Of a stretch of 64,000 bases of DNA, positions 25,769 to 33,541 are shown in pieces. The notes below the pieces were generated by a model, which did no database searches, was not told the DNA's origin, and was given only the letters and a program-made list of their open reading frames with translations. The DNA comes from Lujinxingiaceae bacterium (GTDB taxonomy: Bacteria > Myxococcota_A > Bradymonadia > Bradymonadales > Bradymonadaceae): assembly GCA_013697635.1 (NCBI GenBank), contig JACCWM010000036.1, forward strand, positions 62,001 through 126,000, given 5' to 3'. Position 1 is the stretch's first letter. Each line of letters opens with the position of its first letter. The translations under genes and the position numbers were made by a program.

Positions 25769-26224
25769 TCAGTCGCCGGCTTCGTCGACCGCTTCGTCGA
25801 CCGCTTCGTCGCCCGGCTGATCGTCGAGACTGTCGAGATTGAGCAAGAGCGGCTCGCTCTCTTCGACGGGCACGGGAGCCGCATCGCTCGGAGCGTTGGG
25901 CGCCGGGCCGCTGCCCGATTCGATGACGTCGTCAACCTGGCCCTGGCTGGTGGTGCCGGGGGCCTGGGTCAAATCAAGCGCCGAGCGCGGCTGGCTTGAG
26001 ATGTAGGCCAAGCCGAGACTTGTGGCCATGAAGGTCGCCGCGATGGCCACCGTGGCCTTGCCAAGAAAGCTCGCGGCGCCGCGGCCACCGAAGATTTGCT
26101 GACCGGCCGCAGCCGCTCCGCCAAAACCTGAACCCATGCCGCCGCCTTTTCCAGACTGCAACAAAATGGCGACGACGAGCACGATGCTTGCGACTATATG
26201 AACCGCAATAAGGAAGATTTCCAT
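25769..26224 (-). CDS. secG: Preprotein translocase subunit SecG with long acidic tail
   Basis: 151 residues from the ATG at 26224. Two membrane segments (about 3-23 and 55-78) flank the typical SecG loop QSGKGGGMGSGFGGAAAAGQ. SecG assists the SecYEG channel. The C-terminal ~65 residues extend well past the usual ~75-110-residue protein and are acidic and Pro/Asp-rich, ending in a DEAVDEAVDEA run encoded by a 12-bp tandem repeat at 25779-25811. It has its own gap of about 150 bases upstream. Confidence 0.9.
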   Translation of the reverse strand: MEIFLIAVHIVASIVLVVAILLQSGKGGGMGSGFGGAAAAGQQIFGGRGAASFLGKATVAIAATFMATSLGLAYISSQPRSALDLTQAPGTTSQGQVDDVIESGSGPAPNAPSDAAPVPVEESEPLLLNLDSLDDQPGDEAVDEAVDEAGD

Positions 26225-26379
26225 GACGTTACTAACCTGACACGTTGTGATGGCAAACGCGAGAATATCTGGTCGTACCATGGGAAAACGGCATCAAGTC
26301 TGCTATACGAAGCCTTGAGCCTCCCGGAAAGACGCAACTTAATACCCTAGCAAGATGGCGAACGCAAGTACCCATACCG

Positions 26380-27858
26380 ATGAAAGACGATACCAAAACA
26401 AAGCGCTCGCCCGAGGCGCTCGATGCCCTGCTCGGGGCCGTGGAACAAAGCCGCGAACAGCTTGACCAGGCCCATGCCGATTACATGGCAGCACTGACCG
26501 AGTGCCAGCGTGCCTACGGCCAGGTCATGGCCTCGTTCGACACGCTGTTGCAAGGTATTGATGCTGCCAGACAGGCCGATTGGAGCGTGTACGGGCAGCG
26601 ACTAGACCAGAACAGCCCGGATACGCCAGGACATTCCAGCGGCACGGAGAAAGTCGGCGGCGCCTGGCGCGAGCAGCTCGCGCTGGTCGCCTGCGCGCGG
26701 CCGGGGCGCGCGATCGAGGCACTCGAGGGCGCGGCCTCGATCCTTGTGACCGACGACGGCTTTGGCGTCGCGCCGCTGCTCGTCGGGCTCTTGAGCGCGA
26801 TGGGCCACCGCGCCCGATTGGCCGGCCCGCAGGGCATCGAGGCCGGCGTCGACGGGATCATCTTCTTGGGCGGACTTCGTGCGCCCTACACGCTCGATGA
26901 TGCGCGCGAAGTGCTCGACGAGGCGCTCGCGCTTGGCGAGGCGATCGGTGCGCGCCTGGCCAAGGGCGCAGGCTTTTTTGTCACCGTACAAGATACTGGC
27001 GGAGGCCTGGGTCTTGCGCCCTTCGATCCGGTATGCGCGCCCTATGGCGGCATACTGGCCTCGAGCGAGGCCATGGCCACACGCTTTAAACAAAGTACCG
27101 TGCGCGCAATCGACCTGGGGGCCGACGGGCTCTCAACCGAGGCGATTGCCCAGGCGATCGTCAACGAGCTGATCTGTGGCGGTGAGCAGAGCGTCATCGG
27201 GCTGCTCGGCGACGGCCGACGGGTTGCCCTCGAGCGCGCCCCGGCAGCCGGGCTGCCTGTCAAACCTGGCGCCCCGCGTGCACACGCGGGCGTGATCGTC
27301 GCCGCGCTGCCCCAAGATGAGGTGATGGCCGAGGGCCTGGTCGCACTGAGCCGACGTCTCAACGCGCGCGTTCTCCTGCTCGAGCAGCCAGGCAGCTCGC
27401 TTGCCCAGCTCGAAGAGCAGCTTCACGAGGCGGGCTGCGCGGTGCAGGTGGCGCCGCTCATCACGCGTGACTTCAGCGAGCTGATGGACACCCTCTTCGA
27501 GGTACGAGCACGCTGGGGGCCCATCGGCGCGTTGGTCTACGGCGTGGGCCAACGCGATAGCGGGTCAAGCTCGCCGGTGGACGAGCTCAACGCGCTCATC
27601 GCGTTGACGATCAACGAGCCGCTCGGGCTCATCGGCGTGCTCTATGGTGAGGGCGAGCCTATCGTCGAGCGGCTGGTGGGATTTGTCGCGCGTGCCGAGC
27701 GCATGCGCCGCGAGTTGGCCTGCGAGGTGCGCCTGGTGCACATCGGGGCCAGCCTGCGCGGTGCGCCGCGCGAGCAGCGCGCAGGCTGGATCGCCGACGA
27801 GCTCATGGGCTCGGCCGATCAGGTGGTTGAAGTGTATCTCGGTGCGCGCTCAAGCTAG
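26380..27858 (+). CDS. Stand-alone degenerate polyketide-ketoreductase-like protein
   Basis: 492 residues. An N-terminal coiled coil (1-65) resembles polyketide docking helices. Residues ~95-290 look like the structural half of a PKS ketoreductase, with YGGILASSEAMATRFKQ, STVRAIDL and LLGDGRRVALE in the expected order. Residues ~300-490 resemble the catalytic half (RWGPIGALVYGVGQ), but the NADPH glycine motif is replaced (AALPQDEVMAEGL) and no Ser-xxx-Tyr catalytic pair is apparent. No PKS modules, carrier protein or ketosynthase are nearby. It is likely an inactive scaffold or regulatory paralog. Weakly similar SDR-fold regulators are the alternative. Confidence 0.6.
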   Translation: MKDDTKTKRSPEALDALLGAVEQSREQLDQAHADYMAALTECQRAYGQVMASFDTLLQGIDAARQADWSVYGQRLDQNSPDTPGHSSGTEKVGGAWREQLALVACARPGRAIEALEGAASILVTDDGFGVAPLLVGLLSAMGHRARLAGPQGIEAGVDGIIFLGGLRAPYTLDDAREVLDEALALGEAIGARLAKGAGFFVTVQDTGGGLGLAPFDPVCAPYGGILASSEAMATRFKQSTVRAIDLGADGLSTEAIAQAIVNELICGGEQSVIGLLGDGRRVALERAPAAGLPVKPGAPRAHAGVIVAALPQDEVMAEGLVALSRRLNARVLLLEQPGSSLAQLEEQLHEAGCAVQVAPLITRDFSELMDTLFEVRARWGPIGALVYGVGQRDSGSSSPVDELNALIALTINEPLGLIGVLYGEGEPIVERLVGFVARAERMRRELACEVRLVHIGASLRGAPREQRAGWIADELMGSADQVVEVYLGARSS

Positions 27859-28733
27859 GGGATCTTGGGGATGAGCATCTTGTGGCGCAGGGGATCATCG
27901 GTGTAGCCGCGCGAGCTCTCCTGGAGCTGGCGAAGCAGTAAGCAGCCGCGCTCCTCGTCGAGGTTGTCCTCGGCACAGACGATCTCAACGCGCGGTTGAA
28001 GCGCATAGCTGTCGAGCGGAACCATGTCGGGATCGCTTCGCAAATCGGAGCGAACCCAGATCTGGTAGAGACCGTCCGGCGATTGGTAGACGGCGTATTG
28101 CGAAGGTGATGATTGCAGCCTGGGCACCTCGGCGATTGGGCTGCGCCGGGCCACGGACTGTGACCACTTTTGCGCCTCGACCTTGATGTGGGCCACGGCA
28201 CGCTCGCCGGGTTTGACGATCAGCGTTTGCGCCGAGACGTGGGCCGGCGACTCGACATAGAGTTTTCCCGGAGCGACCTGGATCTCGGCGCCGCAATAGG
28301 TCTCGACAAAACGATTGACCGTCACGGGCGTGCCAAAGGGCAGGCATTCGAGGGCAAGGCTTGCCGTCTCCTGGCACTGCTGCAGCTTGGGCGAGCTCTC
28401 GCGCGGAAACATCTCGGTGAAGAACACCTGCTGCTTTTGAGCGGCGCCGCAGTGGCCCATGAAGTCGTAGGAACGCACGATCAGGCGCAAGACACCGGCC
28501 GAGGGTTGCAGCGCGTAGGCGCGAAACAGATTCTCAACGGCGCCGACATAGTTGCCTTCGGCATAGTGGCGAAGGCCATCACCATAATAGGCGGCATAAA
28601 GATCGCCCGATGTGCCAGGCGGTGGGCCGGCCTGGGCAAAGGCCGCCGAGTTGGTGCCGAAAAAGAGCGAAAGCGCCAAGAGCAGCGCGGCGGCAACGGG
28701 GCAGTGGCTGGTCGAAAGAAATCGTGGGAGCAT
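27855..28733 (-). CDS. Exported hypothetical protein with TPR-like N-terminus
   Basis: 292 residues from the ATG at 28733 (a TTG at 28775 is an alternative). Signal peptide ends near AAFAQ. A TPR-like helix pair follows (YGDGLRHYAEGNYVGAVENLFRA), then a beta-rich region with several Cys that may be disulfide-bonded. No family recognised. It is convergent with the ketoreductase-like gene and overlaps its stop by four bases. Confidence 0.7.
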   Translation of the reverse strand: MLPRFLSTSHCPVAAALLLALSLFFGTNSAAFAQAGPPPGTSGDLYAAYYGDGLRHYAEGNYVGAVENLFRAYALQPSAGVLRLIVRSYDFMGHCGAAQKQQVFFTEMFPRESSPKLQQCQETASLALECLPFGTPVTVNRFVETYCGAEIQVAPGKLYVESPAHVSAQTLIVKPGERAVAHIKVEAQKWSQSVARRSPIAEVPRLQSSPSQYAVYQSPDGLYQIWVRSDLRSDPDMVPLDSYALQPRVEIVCAEDNLDEERGCLLLRQLQESSRGYTDDPLRHKMLIPKIP

Positions 28734-28932
28734 GCTCGGGTCTCGGCGAACTTGCCTGGCTACGGGCGTTGACAAAAACGCCTTTGCAAACCGGCAACGT
28801 TAGGCTAAGCCTAGCACAGTCCGTGAGAGGTTGAAACGCCATCGGCCTCATCAATTGTATTTCTCGAGTCAAGTGCCTAAGATCGCCTGAGTTTGGTGTC
28901 TTAGACCTATCACCATTTGCATAGGGGTATGT

Positions 28933-29559
28933 ATGGCCCAATCTCTGGCAAGCCTGATCCGCGGCGGTAACCCACAGGCGTTTCATCAGGCTATTCAGCA
29001 GCTCTGCGATGACAGTGAGCCGATTCCCAGCCTCGAGAACGAGACCTTTCGTGAGCTCAACCTGGCGGCCTACGACTTTAGCGGCCTCAACTTCACCAAT
29101 GCCGAATTCGAGTCCTGCACCTTGACCGAGGTCAACTTTCTGGGGTGCACCCTGGACGGGGCCTATTTCAACGGCACGACGATGTTCAGCTGCCGCCTCG
29201 ACGAGAACAGTGCCGACGGTCTCTCGGTGGACTCGTGCACGCTGAGCAAGTGCGAGCTGGGCTCGCTGCAGCTCGACAACTGCGAGTGGACCGACTGCCA
29301 GTTCAATGACTGCGTGCTCTCGGGGCTTCGCGGGGCCGATATCAACTTCGAGCGCCTGACCTTCAAGCGCGGGCGCTGGGTCAACGTGAACTTCGAGTCC
29401 GGCGAGCTCAGCTACGTGACACTGCGCTCGCTGAGCGTGAACGAGTGTGATTTGAGCGAGCTCGACGCAAGCCACTGCTATCTGGTCGATGTCGAGCAGG
29501 AGGCTGCCAAGCTTCCCGACGGCTTCAGCGAGAAGAGCGGGCGCCGCCAAACCTTCTAA
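28933..29559 (+). CDS. Pentapeptide-repeat protein
   Basis: 208 residues. From about 40 to 190 the sequence is made of A(D/N)LXX-like five-residue units (FSGLNFTNAEF, LTEVNFLGCTL, LDGAYFNG), which fold as a right-handed quadrilateral beta helix. Cys occurs in many central positions. There is no signal peptide or membrane segment. Some pentapeptide proteins mimic DNA and protect gyrase, but nothing here indicates that role. It stands alone, divergent from the neighbouring gene. Confidence 0.85.
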   Translation: MAQSLASLIRGGNPQAFHQAIQQLCDDSEPIPSLENETFRELNLAAYDFSGLNFTNAEFESCTLTEVNFLGCTLDGAYFNGTTMFSCRLDENSADGLSVDSCTLSKCELGSLQLDNCEWTDCQFNDCVLSGLRGADINFERLTFKRGRWVNVNFESGELSYVTLRSLSVNECDLSELDASHCYLVDVEQEAAKLPDGFSEKSGRRQTF

Positions 29560-29791
29560 ATCCCGGCGTTCATTGCGCAAAACCAGGCAGATTTTGACTA
29601 AAACTTGCTTGATTGCCAAGACTCGGGCGCTAGCTTGTAAACTCTTGTAAACCTGGGACCCAAAGCTTGCTCCAGTCATGGACAAGCTCAACCGCTGCCG
29701 TTGCATGTACATGTGCAGGCCTTGGCCCCGGTGTGCGGGCAGAGGTGCAAGGAAGCACTCACGCTCAAGGCCGAGCGACTCTAACTGCAAC

Positions 29792-29826
29792 AAAAAGGGC
29801 GCCCTCGCGATGAGGGCGCCCTTTTT
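29792..29826. terminator. Bidirectional rho-independent terminator
   Basis: Perfect 15-bp stem AAAAAGGGCGCCCTC / GAGGGCGCCCTTTTT with a 5-base loop. It lies between the pentapeptide gene (plus) and the convergent Kazal-type gene (minus, ends at 29852), so it can stop both. Confidence 0.9.
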
Positions 29827-29851
29827 ATTGTTTCTCCGATACCAGTCTTAC

Positions 29852-30673
29852 TTACTGGTGGGCTGCACACTCACCGGCAGCGGCCACCGAAACGCCACTC
29901 GAAGCGGCCGAGCAGGCGTTGCCATAGGTGTGGCCGTCGCAGCCGCAGACGGGATCGTAGTGCATGGTACAAGCCTCGGGCCGCCACACGCAGGTGCCGC
30001 CCATGTCGGTGGCGCCGCACTTGTTCTCGAGCGGAAAGCTGCAGAACTCATCGTCGCTGCAGACCACGCCGCCGCGCGTTCCACAGGCGCCTTCGCTTGC
30101 GCACTGGCCCTCGTAGTCGACCGAGATGCCGGCTGCGTGTGCGGTGCAGGCATTGCCGTACGTCTCGCCATTGCAGCCACATACTGGCTGGTACTGCTGG
30201 GTGCAGACGTTGGGAGGCGTCTGGCAGGTGCCCGGGTGGTCGCTGCGTCCGCAATTGGCCGAGACTTCAAAGATGCAAACCTCGTCCGCATCGCAGGGCC
30301 AGCCGCCGCGCGTTCCGCAGGCCTGGACCTGCGGTGCGCACTCGCCCAAGGACTGCGCCGAGACGCCGGCGGCCTTGGCCATGCAAGGGTTGCCATAGGT
30401 CTGGCCGTCGCAGCCACACACAGGATTGTACTCCTTGGTGCACACGTCCGGGCGAATCTGGCAGGTTCCCTGGCCACCCTCGGCGCCGCAGCTCTGCGAC
30501 AGCGCGTAGACACACGATTCGGCGGCATCGGCGCAGCCGGTATGGGCGCTGCAGGTCGCGTTCGAGGAGACAACGCCCGTATCACCTTCGTCATCGGCGC
30601 AGGCCAGAATGCTGATGAACATCACCAGAGCGAACACGCCACACCAAATCTTATTGTTTTTCATCATCGTCAT
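29852..30673 (-). CDS. Triple Kazal-type protease inhibitor lipoprotein
   Basis: 273 residues from 30673 (ATGs at 30667 and 30664 are also possible). Signal peptide with lipobox ILAC. Three Cys-rich repeats follow, each with a Kazal-like C-terminal core: CTKEYNPVCGCDGQTYGNPC, CTQQYQPVCGCNGETYGNAC and CTMHYDPVCGCDGHTYGNAC. A Cys-rich spacer (CGTRGGxxC) precedes the second and third. Kazal domains inhibit serine proteases by a loop near the PVCG segment. A secreted inhibitor in a bacterium that also encodes secreted proteases may protect its own surface. Terminates at the shared hairpin downstream. Confidence 0.85.
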   Translation of the reverse strand: MTMMKNNKIWCGVFALVMFISILACADDEGDTGVVSSNATCSAHTGCADAAESCVYALSQSCGAEGGQGTCQIRPDVCTKEYNPVCGCDGQTYGNPCMAKAAGVSAQSLGECAPQVQACGTRGGWPCDADEVCIFEVSANCGRSDHPGTCQTPPNVCTQQYQPVCGCNGETYGNACTAHAAGISVDYEGQCASEGACGTRGGVVCSDDEFCSFPLENKCGATDMGGTCVWRPEACTMHYDPVCGCDGHTYGNACSAASSGVSVAAAGECAAHQ

Positions 30674-30956
30674 CTCACAAGCTCAATCGTGCTATTGATC
30701 CATTGATGTGACCGGCTCCGGCCAACTGCAAGAGCAGTACTGCAAAAGCCCTGCCAATGCACGAGATCATCGATCCGCTTGTAGATTGGGCGTCTGTGAC
30801 GCTTACCGGTGGTCTCGCAAGCGGCAAGTCACGTTGCCCATGGCAACTCCACCTGCCGCCTGGCGAACTGCGTTTCGACTTTGCCGAAAGTTGGCCAAGG
30901 CTGTAAAAGACTCGGGTAAAGCGCGCGCAAAGCGCCCCTTTTTTTAAGGATTAGCA

Positions 30957-31730
30957 ATGACCCTCATCGGGCGCACGGGCGCCACGCCGCCCGACCTCAG
31001 TCGCGTGCGCCCCTATGGCGACACGATCGACGACGGCCAGATCCAACTCGCCTTCACGCTGCCCGTACCGTTTGGTGAGGAGGCGCGCGAGGCCGCGCGC
31101 CAGGTGTTGCGCCAGATGGGCCTAGGCGATCCGCGCATCTACCACATGCACGATCTGGGCGAGGGCTACACCTACTTCATCGCTTACGGGCGCTTTGAGG
31201 CGACGATCGACTTTACGAGTATTCACGTCGCCAAGGTCGAGTCGAGCCGCATGGACTTCTATGCGGTCAACGCCTTCGTGCGCGAGCATATCGGGCGAAA
31301 GGTCACGATCTTAGGTGCTTGCACGGGCACGGACGCGCATTCGGTGGGCATCGACGCGATCATGAACATGAAGGGCTATGCCGGCGAGTACGGCCTGGAG
31401 CGCTACCCGATGTTCAATGCCTTCAACCTTGGCATGCAGGTGCAAAACGAGGATTTGATCGCCCAGGCGATCGAGAAGAAGGCCGATGCGCTGCTGGTCA
31501 GCCAGATCGTCACCCAAAAGGACGTGCACATTCGCAACCTGGCCGAGCTTATCGACATGCTCGAGGCCGAAGGCATGCGCGAGCGCTTGATCGTGGTCTG
31601 CGGCGGCCCGCGCATCACCCACGAGCTCGCCCTCGAGCTGGGCTTCGACGCCGGCTTCAGCGCCGGTGCGACGGCACCGGATGTGGCAAGCTTCGTCGTG
31701 CACGAGATGCTCAAGCGAAAGCTGGCCTAA
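30957..31730 (+). CDS. kamE: Lysine 5,6-aminomutase beta-subunit-like B12/PLP protein
   Basis: 257 residues, the usual length of the beta subunit. AAGGA lies eight bases before the ATG. Cobalamin-binding DxHxxG is present (D126, H128, G131) within GTDAHSVGIDAIMNMKGYAG. In the family the cobalt-binding His and the PLP-binding Lys are eleven residues apart; here H128 and K139 fit. The C-terminal half has the Rossmann-like B12 fold (KADALLVSQIVTQKDVH, VVCGGPRI). The enzyme normally needs an alpha subunit (KamD), which is not in this window. It moves an amino group in lysine or ornithine degradation. Confidence 0.85.
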   Translation: MTLIGRTGATPPDLSRVRPYGDTIDDGQIQLAFTLPVPFGEEAREAARQVLRQMGLGDPRIYHMHDLGEGYTYFIAYGRFEATIDFTSIHVAKVESSRMDFYAVNAFVREHIGRKVTILGACTGTDAHSVGIDAIMNMKGYAGEYGLERYPMFNAFNLGMQVQNEDLIAQAIEKKADALLVSQIVTQKDVHIRNLAELIDMLEAEGMRERLIVVCGGPRITHELALELGFDAGFSAGATAPDVASFVVHEMLKRKLA

Positions 31731-32227
31731 GCCTGCTTTTGCGCCCACCGGGCATAGGGATGGCTGACCAGGTTGGCGTTGTAGTAGCGCGGATCGTCGG
31801 AGACCTCCTCGCCCAGCCACTCGGGCCGCTCGAAGTGCTCGTCGGGCCTGGCGAGCTCGATCTCGGCCACCACCAGCCCGGCATTGTCTTGCTCGAAGAC
31901 GTCGATCTCCCAGCAATGTGCCCCGTGGGCGACGAGGTGGCGCACCTTCTCGAGGCGGCGGCCCTCGCAGAGCTCGTCGAGCATGGCGACGGCGTCCTCG
32001 CAGGGGATGGCGTACTCGAACTCGCTGCGGCTGATGCCACGCGTGGCACCTTTGATCGTGAGATAGGCTTGGTCGTCTTGCAGACGCACGCGCACGGTGG
32101 TCAGCCCGACCGTGTCGATGTAACCCTGGCGCATTGCCGTGCGCTTGACGACCTCGCTTTGCCAGGAGGTGTCTTTGACGAGAAATTTGCGCTCGATTTC
32201 CTGGGCCACGCTTTTGCTCCTTGGCAT
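31727..32227 (-). CDS. CYTH-domain protein (triphosphate tunnel metalloenzyme family)
   Basis: 166 residues from the ATG at 32227. The N-terminus carries the diagnostic EIERKFLV motif (ExExK), followed by beta strands with alternating charged residues (VRVRLQDDQAYLTIKG, EFEYAIP, EIDVFEQDNAGLVVAEIEL). The fold binds inorganic triphosphate or ATP and metal in a tunnel. Bacterial members are tripolyphosphatases or adenylate-cyclase-like. Convergent with kamE, overlapping its stop by four bases. Confidence 0.88.
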   Translation of the reverse strand: MPRSKSVAQEIERKFLVKDTSWQSEVVKRTAMRQGYIDTVGLTTVRVRLQDDQAYLTIKGATRGISRSEFEYAIPCEDAVAMLDELCEGRRLEKVRHLVAHGAHCWEIDVFEQDNAGLVVAEIELARPDEHFERPEWLGEEVSDDPRYYNANLVSHPYARWAQKQA

Positions 32228-32540
32228 TGTTCGGTGGGCTTTTGTGGACAAGCACGGCTGCGCACGATGGCTCAAGACGTGATCCCAATGTCGCAGATCA
32301 ACTGCTGGCTTGTCCAGAGGTCGGTTAAACCGACCAGCCCGCGCAAGCTTTTGGTATTGCAGATGATTTGAACCGAAGGCCCAAAATCTGCGCGACAAAG
32401 TGGCCCCTCGCACATTGACTATGCGGGCAAGGTGGAAACATTGCCCTCTATCGCATTCGCGTAATCCCGCAGAGAACCGGGACTATGACGTTCTCAGTTG
32501 AATTGCGTTGCACCGTCCTATCAACCTTGCGGAAGGCACC
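32228..32540. other. Divergent intergenic region with a palindrome
   Basis: About 310 bases between the divergent CYTH gene and the hypothetical gene at 32541. No further open frame is convincing. It contains a 17-bp near-perfect palindrome at 32319-32335 (listed separately). A promoter for each direction is expected here but none was picked. Confidence 0.6.
32319..32335. promoter_or_regulatory. 17-bp palindrome, possible operator
   Basis: GGTCGGTT-A-AACCGACC, 8-bp arms with a single central base. The one-base spacer is too short for an RNA hairpin and points to a protein-binding DNA site. It lies between two divergent genes, CYTH and the gene at 32541. Confidence 0.5.
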
Positions 32541-33434
32541 ATGAGCTTTAAAATCGATCTGAGCATGACCACTGATCAACTCTCCCGATTCCACCGCCAG
32601 ATGATCGAGCCCGAGGTTGCCTCCTCCTTGGCCACGGTACGCCTTGGCGATCTTCCCTTGCCCCTTGTGCACGAGGCCCGCGAACAATGGGCCGGCCGCG
32701 CCCTGGCAAGCTATTATGCGATGGCCCAAGCCAACGATCTGAGCCAGCGCCTGATCACGATGGGCGCCCCGGTGGAGGTTTTTGCCGGCGCCTTGCAGAG
32801 CCTCGAAGACAGCTATCGCAACATGGTCATCTGTGCCGAGCTCTCGCGGCGCTTCGAAAACGCCGAGGTGCGCCAGGTCAATCCTGAGCATCTGGTCTCC
32901 TTTAACCAGAGCGGCGACCCGATGATGGCGATCTACAAAAGCGCACTGGTGAACTTTGGCTTCAACTTCACGCTCTCCGTACCGATCTTCGATGCCCTGG
33001 GCACGATCGCCACCAACGAGGCGATAAGCGACGTCTGTCTGACCATGGCCGCAAGCCTCGAGGAGGACGCCGAATACGGCTGGGCGCTGCTGCAGTGGTT
33101 GGGCGATCACCTCAGCACCGAGCAGAAAAAGCAGGTGCGACGCGAGCTGCCCCGGTTGATGGCCGTCTTCGAGAAGCGCTGCTTTGGCGGCCCGGAGACG
33201 CTCGATGCGCTGGCCGGCACCGAGATCGTCGTCGAGCAGGGCAGCGCCAACCTGGGCACTCTAACCCAGACCCAGCACGCCGCGATCTTCTACCACACGA
33301 TCACCGAGACGATCTTCCCACGCCTCGACCAGCTTGGCTTTGACGCCTCGGCCTGCTGGCGCGAGCACTACCGACTCAGCTCGGTCAGCGCCGAGCCTGG
33401 CCTGGGCGTCGTGGCGATCGATATCGTCAGCTAA
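32541..33434 (+). CDS. Hypothetical helical protein
   Basis: 297 residues from the ATG at 32541 with GGAAGG upstream. All-helical, no signal peptide or membrane segments, rich in Glu, His and Tyr at helix faces (EDSYRNMVICAELSRRF, EEDAEYGWALLQWLGDHL, HAAIFYHTITETIFPRL). The pattern could suit a ferritin-like or other four-helix metal protein, but the diagnostic carboxylate/histidine spacing was not confirmed. No family assigned. Confidence 0.7.
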   Translation: MSFKIDLSMTTDQLSRFHRQMIEPEVASSLATVRLGDLPLPLVHEAREQWAGRALASYYAMAQANDLSQRLITMGAPVEVFAGALQSLEDSYRNMVICAELSRRFENAEVRQVNPEHLVSFNQSGDPMMAIYKSALVNFGFNFTLSVPIFDALGTIATNEAISDVCLTMAASLEEDAEYGWALLQWLGDHLSTEQKKQVRRELPRLMAVFEKRCFGGPETLDALAGTEIVVEQGSANLGTLTQTQHAAIFYHTITETIFPRLDQLGFDASACWREHYRLSSVSAEPGLGVVAIDIVS

Positions 33435-33541
33435 GCTCGCCCCGGGGCGCTCGTGGCCCCCTCTGGCAAGCAACTTGCATCACGGTCCCCCGAGTGTTCG
33501 TATTTTAACGGCGCGGCGCCCCCGGCCGCTGGACTGATAAG

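Noticed and set aside
29703-29712. CATGTACATG palindrome
   Set aside because: Only 10 bases, close to a strong terminator and without a target promoter; chance is likely.
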